Positions 7,610 to 16,142 are shown, counted from the stretch's first letter. The stretch is 43,925 nucleotides of DNA from Bacillota bacterium (GCA_022702935.2 JAKIML020000107.1:1-43925), one strand, 5' to 3'. Numbers and translations: made by a program. Notes: generated by a model from the letters alone, not told the origin.

Positions 7610-8624
7610 ATGAAAAGAAAAGCTCTAATTCTTTCAGTCGTTTTGCTTCTAGCCATTTCCCTTCTTGTTCCCTCAGCCTTGGCTGCTAGCGATGCTGATG
7701 CTGAGCTGGCGGCCTTACACTGTCACCCGCGCCCAGTTTATCAAGATGTTCATCCGGGCCATGTATGGAGCCGATGCCGTTAACATTATGATGGCTGACT
7801 TTAACCACTGGGCAGCCAAGGATATCAAAAAGGCTGAGGAGATAGGGGTTTTAGCCACCAGAGAGTATTACATAAACAATATTGACCAGCCCATCACCCG
7901 GGCTGAAATGGCAAAGCTTATTATAAGGGCATATATGCAGTTTGAGCCTGATCCCTTCCCCTATGAGGAAAGCAAGGTCTTTTCTTCTGTTATTAAGGAC
8001 TATCATCAAATTCCTGCAGAGTATCAGCCCTCGGTACTGATGACCTATGCAACAGGTATTATCACCGGCTATCCCGATGGCCGGTTTGGGGGAAACGATA
8101 CTGCTACCAGAGCCCAGGCTGCCGCTTTTATCATCCGCTATCTGGACAAGAATGAAAGAATCAAGGTTGAGAAGCCCACCGCAGGCTCAGGTACAGGAAC
8201 CGGCAAGCGTGAGGCCACCATCCTTCGTTGGGACGACCCCTATAGACCTGTCCCCCAGGAAGGAGATATCTTCATCAAGCCCGACGGGACCGAGGTAGTT
8301 CTCAAAATTGGCCCGGCAGGAGTATTGGGGGAAAACCAGAACTGTGATATCTGGGGAGGAATGGCTTATCCAAGTGGTAATGTGTTAAAGGAGGGAATGT
8401 TAGGGATACCTCAGTGGGGGCATCTTGGCGAAACCTATCTCATTGACGATTATGGGGAGGGCCATTTTTGGGAGGAATGGAAGATGATAATGAAATATTA
8501 TGGTAATAAGGCTTATGAAGATGTTAAGAACCCCAAAGAAGGACAAACCTATGGAAAGTGGCTCATATATATGTATGGTCAATGGTGCTGGATTGGTCCA
8601 ATAAATCTTGCGAGGTTTTCATAA
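7610..8624 (+). pseudogene. S-layer-homology (SLH) domain surface protein, frameshifted after the signal peptide
   Basis: AAGGAGAG and the ATG at 7610 start a clear signal peptide (MKRKALILSVVLLLAISLL, cleavage near SALAAS). That frame soon ends at a TAA at 7781-7783. The mature protein continues in the +1 frame from about 7710, where SLH motifs appear at once (TVTRAQFIKMFIRAMYG, then ITRAEMAKLIIRAY and GIITGYPDGRFGGNDTATRAQAAAFIIRY). One extra base, or two missing ones, between about 7690 and 7720 separates the two halves. The three SLH units would bind secondary cell-wall polymer. A Gly/Thr linker and an unrecognised C-terminal domain rich in Trp/Tyr (LIDDYGEGHFWEEW) follow. It may be a true pseudogene or a sequencing error. 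A partial second copy of the C-terminal domain lies at 9980-10157. Confidence 0.75.
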
Positions 8625-8631
8625 GAAATAG

Positions 8632-8805
8632 TCAATAGCTGTTGCTTCTGTTGCATACTATTCCAACAAGCGCTCGACCGACAATATGCGCTCAGATGGT
8701 ACCCGCTAAAGTCAAGGCGTCATATATGAGGCATATATGGCGTTCTTTGAGGAGGTAACCTATGGCGGATTTGAAGGTCAATCCAAGAGGTCTCGAGGAA
8801 AGTGA
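8632..8805 (+). pseudogene. Remnant of an unrecognised coding region
   Basis: One frame stays open across the gap between the SLH gene and the DUF5050 gene except for one TAA at 8707-8709. It reads NKRSTDNMRSDGTR, stop, then SQGVIYEAYMAFFEEVTYGG and ends at a TGA at 8803-8805. The mixed composition looks protein-like. There is no start codon with a ribosome site, and I recognise no family. It is most likely the tail of a decayed gene. Confidence 0.3.
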
Positions 8806-9800
8806 ATAATTTTGCAATGTATAAAAGAAAGTGTAAACTGTTCGGGATATTAATCATTCTTTTAGCCTTGACTTCATGCATAAATAATAAGGATGCGTTT
8901 CAAGAAAATCTGTTAGAAAATAATATGGGAAGCATTGAGGGCAATATTTTTGGTTCTATTTTAAGGCATGAGGACTGGTATTTTTACACAAATATTCAGG
9001 ACAATAGTAGTCTCTATAAAATAAAAGCAGATGGTTCGAAGAGAAAAAAACTAAGCTACGGTCAAACCAATATAATTGGTATCTATGATAATTGGGTTCT
9101 ATATATCGATTACTCTGACAGGGGCACACTTTATAGAATTACCACGGATGGTAAAGATGAAGCAAGAGTTGTCAATGAAAGAATTCTGAAAGCAAAAATT
9201 GTTGGAGAATGGGTCTATTATATTGGTTTTGTCGATAATAGTATCTACAATATCTGCAAAATAAAAGTCGATGGTTCGAATAAAACAGTTCTCGTAGAGG
9301 ACTGTGCAGGCGAAATGATTGTGGATGGGGATTGGATATACTATACCCATGTTTTCGGTTTTCATTTATACAAAGTAAAAACTGACGGTACTGAGATTTA
9401 TAAACTTAATAATACTCCCACTAAGAAGATTAGCCTTGATGGGGACTGGATATACTTTATTGAAAGTCTAGGAAGTAATAGATTATACAGAATCAGAACC
9501 GATGGAACAGATAAGGAAAAGATAACTGAGGATGAGTCAATCGACCTTACTGCTAAGGATGGATGGATCTACTACCATGTTACTGGGCCTGGGCCATATG
9601 GAACAAAACTATATCGGGCAAGGATAGATGGCTCAGAAAAAACAAAGATATTTAATGGAGGATTAGGCGACGTTATTGTTGATGGGGAATGGTTGTATTT
9701 TTGTGTAGACCCTCGAATAATTGGAGGAGAAGCTATCGGAAGAATTAAAATAGATGGGACTAGTGAAGAAGTGATTCCAGTAAACTACTTTAGCCGATGA
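8802..9800 (+). CDS. DUF5050-type lipoprotein with beta-propeller-like repeats
   Basis: 332 residues. The signal peptide ends in the lipobox LTSC, so the protein is membrane-anchored outside the cell. The rest is a chain of roughly 40-45-residue repeats with the pattern GDWIYY ... LYKVKTDGT, seen at least six times. This is the hallmark of DUF5050, a family predicted to form a beta-propeller. The start is uncertain: a GTG at 8802, or an ATG at 8817 that gives a more normal signal peptide. Base composition is clearly AT-richer than the core genes on either side, which suggests acquisition by transfer. The binding partner is unknown. Confidence 0.75.
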   Translation: MNNFAMYKRKCKLFGILIILLALTSCINNKDAFQENLLENNMGSIEGNIFGSILRHEDWYFYTNIQDNSSLYKIKADGSKRKKLSYGQTNIIGIYDNWVLYIDYSDRGTLYRITTDGKDEARVVNERILKAKIVGEWVYYIGFVDNSIYNICKIKVDGSNKTVLVEDCAGEMIVDGDWIYYTHVFGFHLYKVKTDGTEIYKLNNTPTKKISLDGDWIYFIESLGSNRLYRIRTDGTDKEKITEDESIDLTAKDGWIYYHVTGPGPYGTKLYRARIDGSEKTKIFNGGLGDVIVDGEWLYFCVDPRIIGGEAIGRIKIDGTSEEVIPVNYFSR

Positions 9801-9979
9801 CAAAAGCACAAGTATAATTCACTAGAGCTTTGGTAATTGAGCACGATAGCAATGATTTTTCACTGATTATTACTGATTTATGAGGGTTTGATCTGAATTA
9901 CTACTTGCATATAAGATAACAATAACTGCTGCTTCCGGCGGCTATGGGAATCCATAACCGCTTTATTACAAGACTCTCA

Positions 9980-10157
9980 TGTTATTGTTCTAAAGGAGGG
10001 TAAGCTTGGTATAGCTGCCTGGGGTCATCTTGGAGAAACCTACCTCATAGACGATTATGGAGAGGGCCATTTCTGGGAGGAATGGAAGATGATCGTAAAA
10101 TATTAAGGTAATAAAGCCCGTGAAGAAGTCAAGAACCCCAAAGAAGGCCAAACCTAA
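9980..10157 (+). pseudogene. Truncated, broken copy of the SLH gene's C-terminal domain
   Basis: The reading frame from 10005 (LGIAAWGHLGETYLIDDYGE and on) is nearly identical to the end of the SLH protein encoded around 8400-8555. It has a TAA at 10104-10106 where the long copy has TAT (Tyr), and it stops at 10155-10157. DNA similarity begins near 9980 (TAAAGGAGGG). It has no start and cannot make a product. It is a duplication remnant that marks past recombination in this patch. Confidence 0.8.
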
Positions 10158-10165
10158 GAGTTACA

Positions 10166-10199
10166 AAAGGTCGTGAGTATTTATCCTACCACGACCTTT
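10166..10199. terminator. Hairpin after the SLH remnant
   Basis: AAAGGTCGTG (10166-10175) pairs with CACGACCTTT (10190-10199) across a 14-base loop. There is no long T run, so termination efficiency is uncertain. It separates the accessory patch from the hyd operon promoter. Confidence 0.5.
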
Positions 10200-10221
10200 A
10201 TATATTTGATGAAAGTAACCA

Positions 10222-10250
10222 TTGTTTTCCCGGCAGGACTATGTTATAAT
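10222..10250 (+). promoter_or_regulatory. Sigma-A promoter of the hyd maturation operon
   Basis: TTGTTT at 10222-10227, a 17-base spacer and a perfect TATAAT at 10245-10250. The start point would be near 10257, about 200 bases before the first start codon. Confidence 0.75.
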
Positions 10251-10256
10251 ATTAAC

Positions 10257-10420
10257 AAACAATCCATATGGGGTGCGTCGCGAGGCCAAAGGGTCCTTTC
10301 GACAAACCAAGGCTTTTTTCCAACCAATCGTACTGAATGCACGAGGGTTCGTCCCGAGTGAGAAGGCGAGAGAATAGTGGGTTTACTATCCTTGTGCCTG
10401 TTCGGTACAAGGATTTTTTG
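10257..10420 (+). promoter_or_regulatory. Structured leader RNA with terminator (candidate riboswitch or attenuator)
   Basis: About 165 bases lie between the promoter and a terminator, with no convincing gene inside. Helices seen by eye: GTGCGT near 10271 with ATGCAC near 10339, enclosing a GTCG/CGAC stem with AAAG/CTTT stacked on it. GAGGCC near 10279 can also pair with GGCTTT near 10310. ATAGT (10373-10377) can pair with ACTAT (10385-10389), which overlaps the first bases of the terminator's 5' arm and could compete with it. The layout (promoter, compact fold, terminator, ribosome site, operon) is that of a transcription-terminating riboswitch. I checked it by memory against common classes (TPP, FMN, cobalamin, SAM-I, lysine, THF, c-di-GMP-I, ZTP, Moco, M-box, glycine, guanidine, T-box) and saw no match. 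Confidence 0.6.
10388..10419 (+). terminator. Factor-independent terminator in the hyd leader
   Basis: ATCCTTGTGCC (10388-10398) pairs with GGTACAAGGAT (10404-10414) over a TGTTC loop, followed by six T residues (10414-10419). It sits about 37 bases before the first start codon, so it must be read through or blocked for the operon to be expressed. Confidence 0.88.
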
Positions 10421-10455
10421 TTATGCAAAAACCGATGAGGAAAGGGAGACATGCC

Positions 10456-10701
10456 ATGGAAAACCGTATAGCTCTGATGGGCATTATTGTTGAAAACCCT
10501 GCATCCGTTGAAAGGCTTAATGCCATTCTTCATGATTATGCGGAGTACATTGTGGGAAGGATGGGGATTCCCTACCACAAGCGTAAGATATCCATCATCA
10601 GTGTGGTTCTTGATGCACCGCAGGATGTGATAAGTGCCCTGTCGGGCAAGCTGGGCATGCTTCCCCAGGTCAATATCAAAACGATATACTCCAAGGTTTA
10701 A
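10456..10701 (+). CDS. TM1266-type putative regulator of the iron-only hydrogenase system
   Basis: 81 residues from the ATG at 10456, chosen because AAGGGAGA lies 7 bases upstream; an earlier ATG at 10423 lacks such a site and lies just after the terminator. The sequence (MENRIALMGIIVENPASVER, HKRKISIISVVLDAPQDVIS, LSGKLGMLPQVNIKTIYSK) fits the short ACT/NikR-C-like family annotated as iron-only hydrogenase system regulator. The name rests on gene neighbourhood and fold; no DNA-binding domain is present. It lies 27 bases before hydE in the same operon. Confidence 0.85.
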   Translation: MENRIALMGIIVENPASVERLNAILHDYAEYIVGRMGIPYHKRKISIISVVLDAPQDVISALSGKLGMLPQVNIKTIYSKV

Positions 10702-10728
10702 TTTACAGCATTCAATAAGGAGGCGCCT

Positions 10729-11799
10729 ATGTTTCAGCTCATTGACAAGCTAGAAAGGGATAGAACCTTAACGAAAGAAGAGTTTATTGAACTTCTCAAC
10801 CATATCACCCACGAGACCAGCGAATACCTCTTTGAAAAGGCAAGGAGAATTTCAAAGAAGTATTTTGGAAGCCGCATCTATACCCGAGGTCTGGTGGAGT
10901 TCACCAACTTCTGCAAGAATGACTGCTATTACTGCGGTATACGCTGCAGCAACAAGAACGCCGAGCGCTATCGACTGTCCAAAGAAGAGATCATGAGCTG
11001 CTGCGAGCAGGGGTATAAGCTGGGGTTCCGCACCTTTGTACTGCAGGGCGGAGAGGATCCTAAGTATTCGGTGGAGGCCTTTGCCGATATTATACGCACC
11101 ATTCGCACCAATTACCCTGACTGTGCCATCACCCTGTCCATTGGTGAACGGGATTATGATGAATATAAGACCTATTTCGAGGCAGGCGCCAACCGTTTTC
11201 TGCTTCGTCATGAAACGGCCAATGAGGAGCATTACAAAAAGCTCCACCCCCAAAACCTGAGCCTTGCCCATCGCAAGCAGTGCTTAAGAGATTTAAAGAA
11301 AATAGGCTACCAGGTGGGAACGGGGTTCATGGTGGGCTCTCCTTACCAGACGGTGGAATGCATTGCCGAAGATCTGCTGTTTATCCGGGAACTGGAGCCC
11401 CAGATGGTGGGGATTGGCCCATTTATCAGTCACCAGGATACCCCCTTTAAAGATGAACCCTCGGGAACCCTGGAGCTGACCCTCTTTCTCATTGGAGTTT
11501 TAAGGCTCATGCTGCCCAACGGCCTCATACCCGCCACAACCGCCTTGGGGACCATCCATAAAAACGGACGGGAGCTGGGTATACTGGCCGGGGCCAATGT
11601 AGTCATGCCCAATCTGTCACCGGTGAAGGTCAGAAAGAAGTATTCTCTCTACGACAATAAGATTTGTACGGGTGAGGAGGCTGCCGAGTGCCGGATGTGT
11701 CTTCAGAACCGTGTTCAGAAGATTGGTTATGAGCTTGTCGTAGACAGGGGGGATTTTAAACCTTTGGATAGCATGGAGCCCTTGGAACAATTAGCTTAG
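10729..11799 (+). CDS. hydE: [FeFe] hydrogenase H-cluster radical SAM maturase HydE
   Basis: 356 residues. The radical SAM motif FCKNDCYYCG (Cys62, Cys66, Cys69) is intact. A C-terminal CX7CX2C motif (CTGEEAAECRMC), which carries the optional second cluster in Thermotoga HydE, is also present. HydE takes part in building the dithiolate-bridged diiron subcluster of the H-cluster. AGGAGGC precedes the ATG at 10729. hydG follows after 13 bases. hydF and the hydrogenase catalytic subunit must be encoded elsewhere. Confidence 0.96.
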   Translation: MFQLIDKLERDRTLTKEEFIELLNHITHETSEYLFEKARRISKKYFGSRIYTRGLVEFTNFCKNDCYYCGIRCSNKNAERYRLSKEEIMSCCEQGYKLGFRTFVLQGGEDPKYSVEAFADIIRTIRTNYPDCAITLSIGERDYDEYKTYFEAGANRFLLRHETANEEHYKKLHPQNLSLAHRKQCLRDLKKIGYQVGTGFMVGSPYQTVECIAEDLLFIRELEPQMVGIGPFISHQDTPFKDEPSGTLELTLFLIGVLRLMLPNGLIPATTALGTIHKNGRELGILAGANVVMPNLSPVKVRKKYSLYDNKICTGEEAAECRMCLQNRVQKIGYELVVDRGDFKPLDSMEPLEQLA

Positions 11800-11812
11800 G
11801 AGGCGACTTATT

Positions 11813-13231
11813 ATGTATAACAAATTATCCCCATACGCCACCGATTTTATCGATGACGCCGAAATCCTGGATACCCTGGATTATGCGCAGAAGAATAAAA
11901 GCAACCGCGCGCTGATTGAAAGCATTCTGGAAAAAGCCCGCACTATGAAGGGATTGAATCATCGGGAAGCGGCCGTGCTTCTGGACTGTGAGATAGAAGA
12001 TCTCAACGAGAAGATGTATGCTCTGGCTCAGGAAATCAAGCAGAAGCTTTACGGCAACCGTATTGTTATGTTTGCGCCCCTGTATTTGTCCAACTACTGT
12101 GTCAATGGATGCGTCTACTGTCCCTATCACCATTCCAATAAGCACATCACCCGCAAAAAGCTCACTCAGGAGGAGATCCGCCGTGAGGTTATAGTCCTCC
12201 AGGACATGGGACATAAGCGCCTGGCACTGGAAACCGGGGAAGACCCCATCAATAACCCCATTGAGTATGTCCTTGAAAGTATTAATACCATCTATAGCAT
12301 CAAGCATAAGAACGGGGCCATTCGCCGGGTTAATGTGAATATTGCGGCCACCACCGTTGATAACTACCGAAAGCTGAAGGAGGCCGGCATCGGTACCTAT
12401 ATCCTGTTCCAGGAAACCTATCATAAGCCCACCTATGAGGCCTTGCATCCCACAGGGCCCAAGCATAATTACGCCTACCATACCGAAGCCATGGACAGGG
12501 CCATGGATGGCGGCATTGACGATGTAGGCCTGGGTGTTCTTTTCGGCCTTAATCTCTACCGCTATGACTTTGTTGGCCTCTTAATGCACGCCGAGCACCT
12601 GGAAGCCTACAAGGGCGTGGGACCCCATACCATCAGCGTTCCCAGAATCCGCCCTGCTGATGATATCAACCCTGATGATTTTACCAATGCCATTTCCGAT
12701 GACATCTTTGCCAAGATAGTGGCCGTTATCCGCCTGGCTGTTCCCTATACGGGCATGATCGTATCCACCAGAGAATCGCCCAGAACCCGTGAGCGGGTGC
12801 TTAAGCTGGGCGTATCCCAGATCAGCGGCGGTTCCAGAACCAGTGTGGGCGGCTATGTGGAGCCCGAGTCCGAGGATGAAAATTCAGCCCAGTTCGATGT
12901 CAGTGACAGGCGCACCCTGGATGAGGTTGTTCATTGGCTGCTGAAGCTTGGCTACATACCCAGCTTCTGTACGGCCTGCTATCGCGAGGGACGTACCGGG
13001 GACAGATTTATGCAGCTTGTGAAAGCGGGGCAGATAGCCAACTGCTGCCAGCCCAACGCCTTGATGACCTTGAAGGAGTATCTGGAGGACTATGCCTCTC
13101 CTGAAACCAGGCAAATGGGTGAGCACGTCATTTTAAATGAGCTCAATCACATTCCCAACGAGAAGGTGCGCAATCTGGCCACCCAATACATCCTTGAAAT
13201 GAAGGAAGGAAAGCGGGATTTTCGCTTTTAG
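11813..13231 (+). CDS. hydG: [FeFe] hydrogenase H-cluster radical SAM maturase HydG (tyrosine lyase)
   Basis: 472 residues, normal length. The N-terminal radical SAM motif is YCVNGCVYC (Cys96, Cys100, Cys103). The C-terminal second cluster motif FCTACYREGR followed about 20 residues later by NCC is present. HydG cleaves tyrosine to make the CO and cyanide ligands of the H-cluster. Strong sequence throughout (NVNIAATTVDNYRKLKEAGI, SQISGGSRTSVGGY) leaves little doubt. AGGAGGCGAC lies before the ATG. A good terminator closes the operon at 13343-13369. Confidence 0.97.
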   Translation: MYNKLSPYATDFIDDAEILDTLDYAQKNKSNRALIESILEKARTMKGLNHREAAVLLDCEIEDLNEKMYALAQEIKQKLYGNRIVMFAPLYLSNYCVNGCVYCPYHHSNKHITRKKLTQEEIRREVIVLQDMGHKRLALETGEDPINNPIEYVLESINTIYSIKHKNGAIRRVNVNIAATTVDNYRKLKEAGIGTYILFQETYHKPTYEALHPTGPKHNYAYHTEAMDRAMDGGIDDVGLGVLFGLNLYRYDFVGLLMHAEHLEAYKGVGPHTISVPRIRPADDINPDDFTNAISDDIFAKIVAVIRLAVPYTGMIVSTRESPRTRERVLKLGVSQISGGSRTSVGGYVEPESEDENSAQFDVSDRRTLDEVVHWLLKLGYIPSFCTACYREGRTGDRFMQLVKAGQIANCCQPNALMTLKEYLEDYASPETRQMGEHVILNELNHIPNEKVRNLATQYILEMKEGKRDFRF

Positions 13232-13290
13232 CCGAGGATAATGCTTGAGCACAATGTTCCTATCATATAAAGCTGAGATATAGAACCTTC

Positions 13291-13328
13291 AATGCCAGGC
13301 TATGTAGTTGATGATATGGCTTGGCATT
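13291..13328 (+). other. Hairpin downstream of hydG
   Basis: AATGCCAGGC (13291-13300) pairs with GCTTGGCATT (13319-13328) with one G-T pair. It has no T run. It may protect the 3' end of the hyd transcript; the actual terminator follows 15 bases later. Confidence 0.5.
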
Positions 13329-13342
13329 GTTTGCGTTTATGG

Positions 13343-13369
13343 GGATAGTCTCACACACTATCCTTTTTT
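13343..13369 (+). terminator. Terminator of the hyd operon
   Basis: GGATAGT (13343-13349) pairs with ACTATCC (13357-13363) across a 7-base loop, followed by six T residues. Confidence 0.85.
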
Positions 13370-13401
13370 ATTATAGAAGAATAATCAATATACTCTCTTG
13401 C

Positions 13402-13431
13402 TTGACGCATGTCCGGCGGTTTGGGTATACT
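13402..13431 (+). promoter_or_regulatory. Sigma-A promoter of alaS
   Basis: TTGACG at 13402-13407, an 18-base spacer, TATACT at 13426-13431. The leader would be only about 47 bases, too short for a T-box. Confidence 0.75.
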
Positions 13432-13485
13432 TATTTATAATGTTTATCAAGAATTTAACACTAAGAGAGGTCGGGAAAAACCGCC

Positions 13486-16125
13486 ATGCGAAAAATCGGA
13501 CTTAATGAATTGAGAGAAATGTATCTGTCTTTTTTTGAGAGCAAGGGACACCTTCGCCTGCCCAGCTTTTCACTGGTTCCTCAGAATGACCCCAGTATCC
13601 TTCTTATCAACGCGGGCATGACGCCCTTGAAGCCATATTTTACAGGTAAGGAGACTCCGCCCAGAAAGCGTGTGACCACGTGTCAGAAGTGCATTCGCAC
13701 GCCCGATATTGAGAATGTGGGTAAAACCTCCCGCCACGGCACCTTCTTTGAGATGCTTGGCAATTTCTCCTTCGGCGATTATTTCAAGAAGGAGGCCATT
13801 CCGTGGGCATGGGAATTCATGACCAAGGTTCTTGAGATCCCCGAAGAACTTTTATATGTTTCTGTTTATGAGCACGATGATGAAGCCTATGATATATGGC
13901 ATAAGGATGTGGGGCTGCCTCCGGAGAAAATCTTCCGCATGGGCAAGGCCGATAATTTCTGGGAGCATGGAACAGGCCCCTGCGGCCCCTGCTCGGAAAT
14001 CTATTTTGACCGGGGCCCCGACAAGGGCTGCGGCAAGCCCGACTGTACTGTAGGCTGTGATTGTGACCGCTTCATTGAGGTCTGGAATAATGTTTTTACC
14101 CAGTTTGATCGCCAGGCTGACGGCACCTATCTGGAGCTGGCCAGCAAGAACATTGACACGGGTATGGGCTTAGAGCGTCTGGCCTGCGTGATGCAGGGTG
14201 TGGACAGCATCTTTGAAGTGGACTCCATCCGCGCTATATTGGACCATGTCTGCCGCATCGCCAATGTTTCCTACGGTAAGGAATACAAGAGTGATGTCTC
14301 CATCCGCGTTATCACCGACCATTCCCGCAGCGTGACCATGATGGTTTCCGATGGTATTCTGCCCTCCAACGAAGGCAGGGGCTATGTGCTGCGCAGACTC
14401 TTAAGAAGAGCTGCCCGTCATGGCAGACTGTTGGGTATCAACAGAACCTTCCTGGCAGAGATTGTCGATACGGTTATAGCCTGCTCGGGCGGCGCCTATC
14501 CTCACCTTGTCGAGAAGCAGGACTATATCAAGAAAGTTATCAGCCTTGAGGAAGAACGCTTCTATGCCACCATTGATCAGGGCATGATTATTCTTGAGGA
14601 CTATATGAAGCAGGTGCGCGAGAATGGCACCAATATGCTGACCGGCGAAATGGTCTTCAAGCTTCATGACACCTATGGCTTCCCCCTGGATTTAACCCGG
14701 GAGATTGCCAATGAGAACAACCTGACCCTGGACGAAGAAGGCTTCCATAATGAGATGAAGGCCCAGAAGAACAAGGCCAGAGAAGCCCGAAAGAGCAAGG
14801 AAGGCTCTGCCTGGGAAAAGGATCTCTTTGCCAATACCGACAAATCAGTGACCACACGTTTCTTAGGCTATACCCAGTATAGCTGTGAAGGAACGGTGCA
14901 ATATATCGTTTTGGATGACGAGCTCTCCGAGAGCGCTCAGCAGGATGATGAAATAACCGTAGTGCTGGATGCCACCACCTTCTATGCCGAAAGCGGCGGA
15001 CAGGTGGGGGATACGGGTACCTTGTCCAATGCCAACTTTGCCATGGAGGTTACCGGCTGCAGAAAAACCGCTGACGGCAAGTATCTCCATACCGGTAAAG
15101 TGGTTCGCGGCAGCGTTCAGGTGGGCGATAAGGTAACAGCCGCCATTGATATTGAAAAGCGCAAGGCAACGGCCCGGAACCATACGGCCACACACCTGCT
15201 CCATCAGGCTCTGAAGCATGTTTTAGGCGACCATGTTAATCAGGCCGGTTCCTTGGTAACCCCTGAAAGACTGCGCTTTGACTTTACCCATTTCTCAGCC
15301 ATTACACCGGAGCAGCTTGAGGCTATTGAGAACGAGGTCAACAGCAAGATTCTGGAGAACCTTGCGGTGGATATCCGTGAAATGCCCATTGACGAAGCCA
15401 AAAAGCTTGGTGCCATGGCCCTGTTCGGTGAGAAATACGGCGACACGGTACGGGTTGTTTCGGCTGGCGATTACAGCCGGGAGCTTTGCGGCGGTACCCA
15501 TCTGCATGCCACCGGTGAGGCCGGTTTGATAAAGATCTTAAGCGAAAGCGGTATTTCCGCTGGCGTCAGAAGAATTGAAGCCCTGACTGGCTTTAATGCC
15601 CTGAACTTCTATAAGAACAGGGATGCCCTTCTTAAAACAGCCGCCGATGCGGCCAAGGTCTCCACTGAGGACATTGTCAGAAAGATTGAGGGGCTCCATG
15701 ATGAATTGAAGAGCACCAGAAAAGAGCTTGAAGAGGCTCGGGCCAAACTGGTCAGCAGTTCTACCGACAGCCTTGTCAATGAGGCCGAATCGGTCAAGGG
15801 TATGAAGATCGTAGCGGCCAAGCTGGAAAATCTGGATATGAATGCCCTGAGAAATGCTTCCGACACCATTAAGAATAAACTAGGCTCGGGCGTGGTAATA
15901 CTGGTTTCCGGTAAGGACGATAAGGTGAATCTGATTGTATCGGCCACCAAGGATGCTGTAACAGCCGGAATCCACTGCGGCCAGATTATCAAGGATGCGG
16001 CCCAGGCCTGCGGCGGTGGCGGCGGCGGTCGTCCCGATATGGCTCAGGCCGGCGGCAAGGACCCCAACGGCATGGACGAAGCACTGCGCATTGCCAAGGA
16101 AAAAGCCAAGGCCATGCTGGCATAG
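13486..16125 (+). CDS. alaS: Alanyl-tRNA synthetase
   Basis: 879 residues, full length. The class II catalytic domain is at the N-terminus (LRLPSFSLVPQNDPSILLIN). The editing domain carries the zinc ligands HTATH and, further on, CGGTH. A Gly-rich C-terminal C-Ala domain ends in the ACGGGGGGRPDMAQAGG signature. It charges tRNA-Ala and hydrolyses mischarged Ser and Gly. The ATG at 13486 follows AGAGAGGTCGGG. A 4-Cys cluster with spaced Cys residues around residue 185 (KGCGKPDCTVGCDCD) is an insertion seen in several anaerobes. It has its own promoter and a hairpin after the stop. Confidence 0.98.
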   Translation: MRKIGLNELREMYLSFFESKGHLRLPSFSLVPQNDPSILLINAGMTPLKPYFTGKETPPRKRVTTCQKCIRTPDIENVGKTSRHGTFFEMLGNFSFGDYFKKEAIPWAWEFMTKVLEIPEELLYVSVYEHDDEAYDIWHKDVGLPPEKIFRMGKADNFWEHGTGPCGPCSEIYFDRGPDKGCGKPDCTVGCDCDRFIEVWNNVFTQFDRQADGTYLELASKNIDTGMGLERLACVMQGVDSIFEVDSIRAILDHVCRIANVSYGKEYKSDVSIRVITDHSRSVTMMVSDGILPSNEGRGYVLRRLLRRAARHGRLLGINRTFLAEIVDTVIACSGGAYPHLVEKQDYIKKVISLEEERFYATIDQGMIILEDYMKQVRENGTNMLTGEMVFKLHDTYGFPLDLTREIANENNLTLDEEGFHNEMKAQKNKAREARKSKEGSAWEKDLFANTDKSVTTRFLGYTQYSCEGTVQYIVLDDELSESAQQDDEITVVLDATTFYAESGGQVGDTGTLSNANFAMEVTGCRKTADGKYLHTGKVVRGSVQVGDKVTAAIDIEKRKATARNHTATHLLHQALKHVLGDHVNQAGSLVTPERLRFDFTHFSAITPEQLEAIENEVNSKILENLAVDIREMPIDEAKKLGAMALFGEKYGDTVRVVSAGDYSRELCGGTHLHATGEAGLIKILSESGISAGVRRIEALTGFNALNFYKNRDALLKTAADAAKVSTEDIVRKIEGLHDELKSTRKELEEARAKLVSSSTDSLVNEAESVKGMKIVAAKLENLDMNALRNASDTIKNKLGSGVVILVSGKDDKVNLIVSATKDAVTAGIHCGQIIKDAAQACGGGGGGRPDMAQAGGKDPNGMDEALRIAKEKAKAMLA

Positions 16126-16142
16126 TCCTGACCAAAAGCATA

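Noticed and set aside
10340-10365. tRNA T-arm-like sequence GGGTTCGTCCC
   Set aside because: The stem is only three pairs, the loop is wrong and no acceptor, D or anticodon arms surround it; it is part of the hyd leader.
13232-13485. Possible T-box riboswitch before alaS
   Set aside because: Such elements are frequent before alaS in Firmicutes, but the T-box signature sequence is absent and the promoter leaves a leader of only about 47 bases. The hairpins seen belong to the end of the hyd operon.
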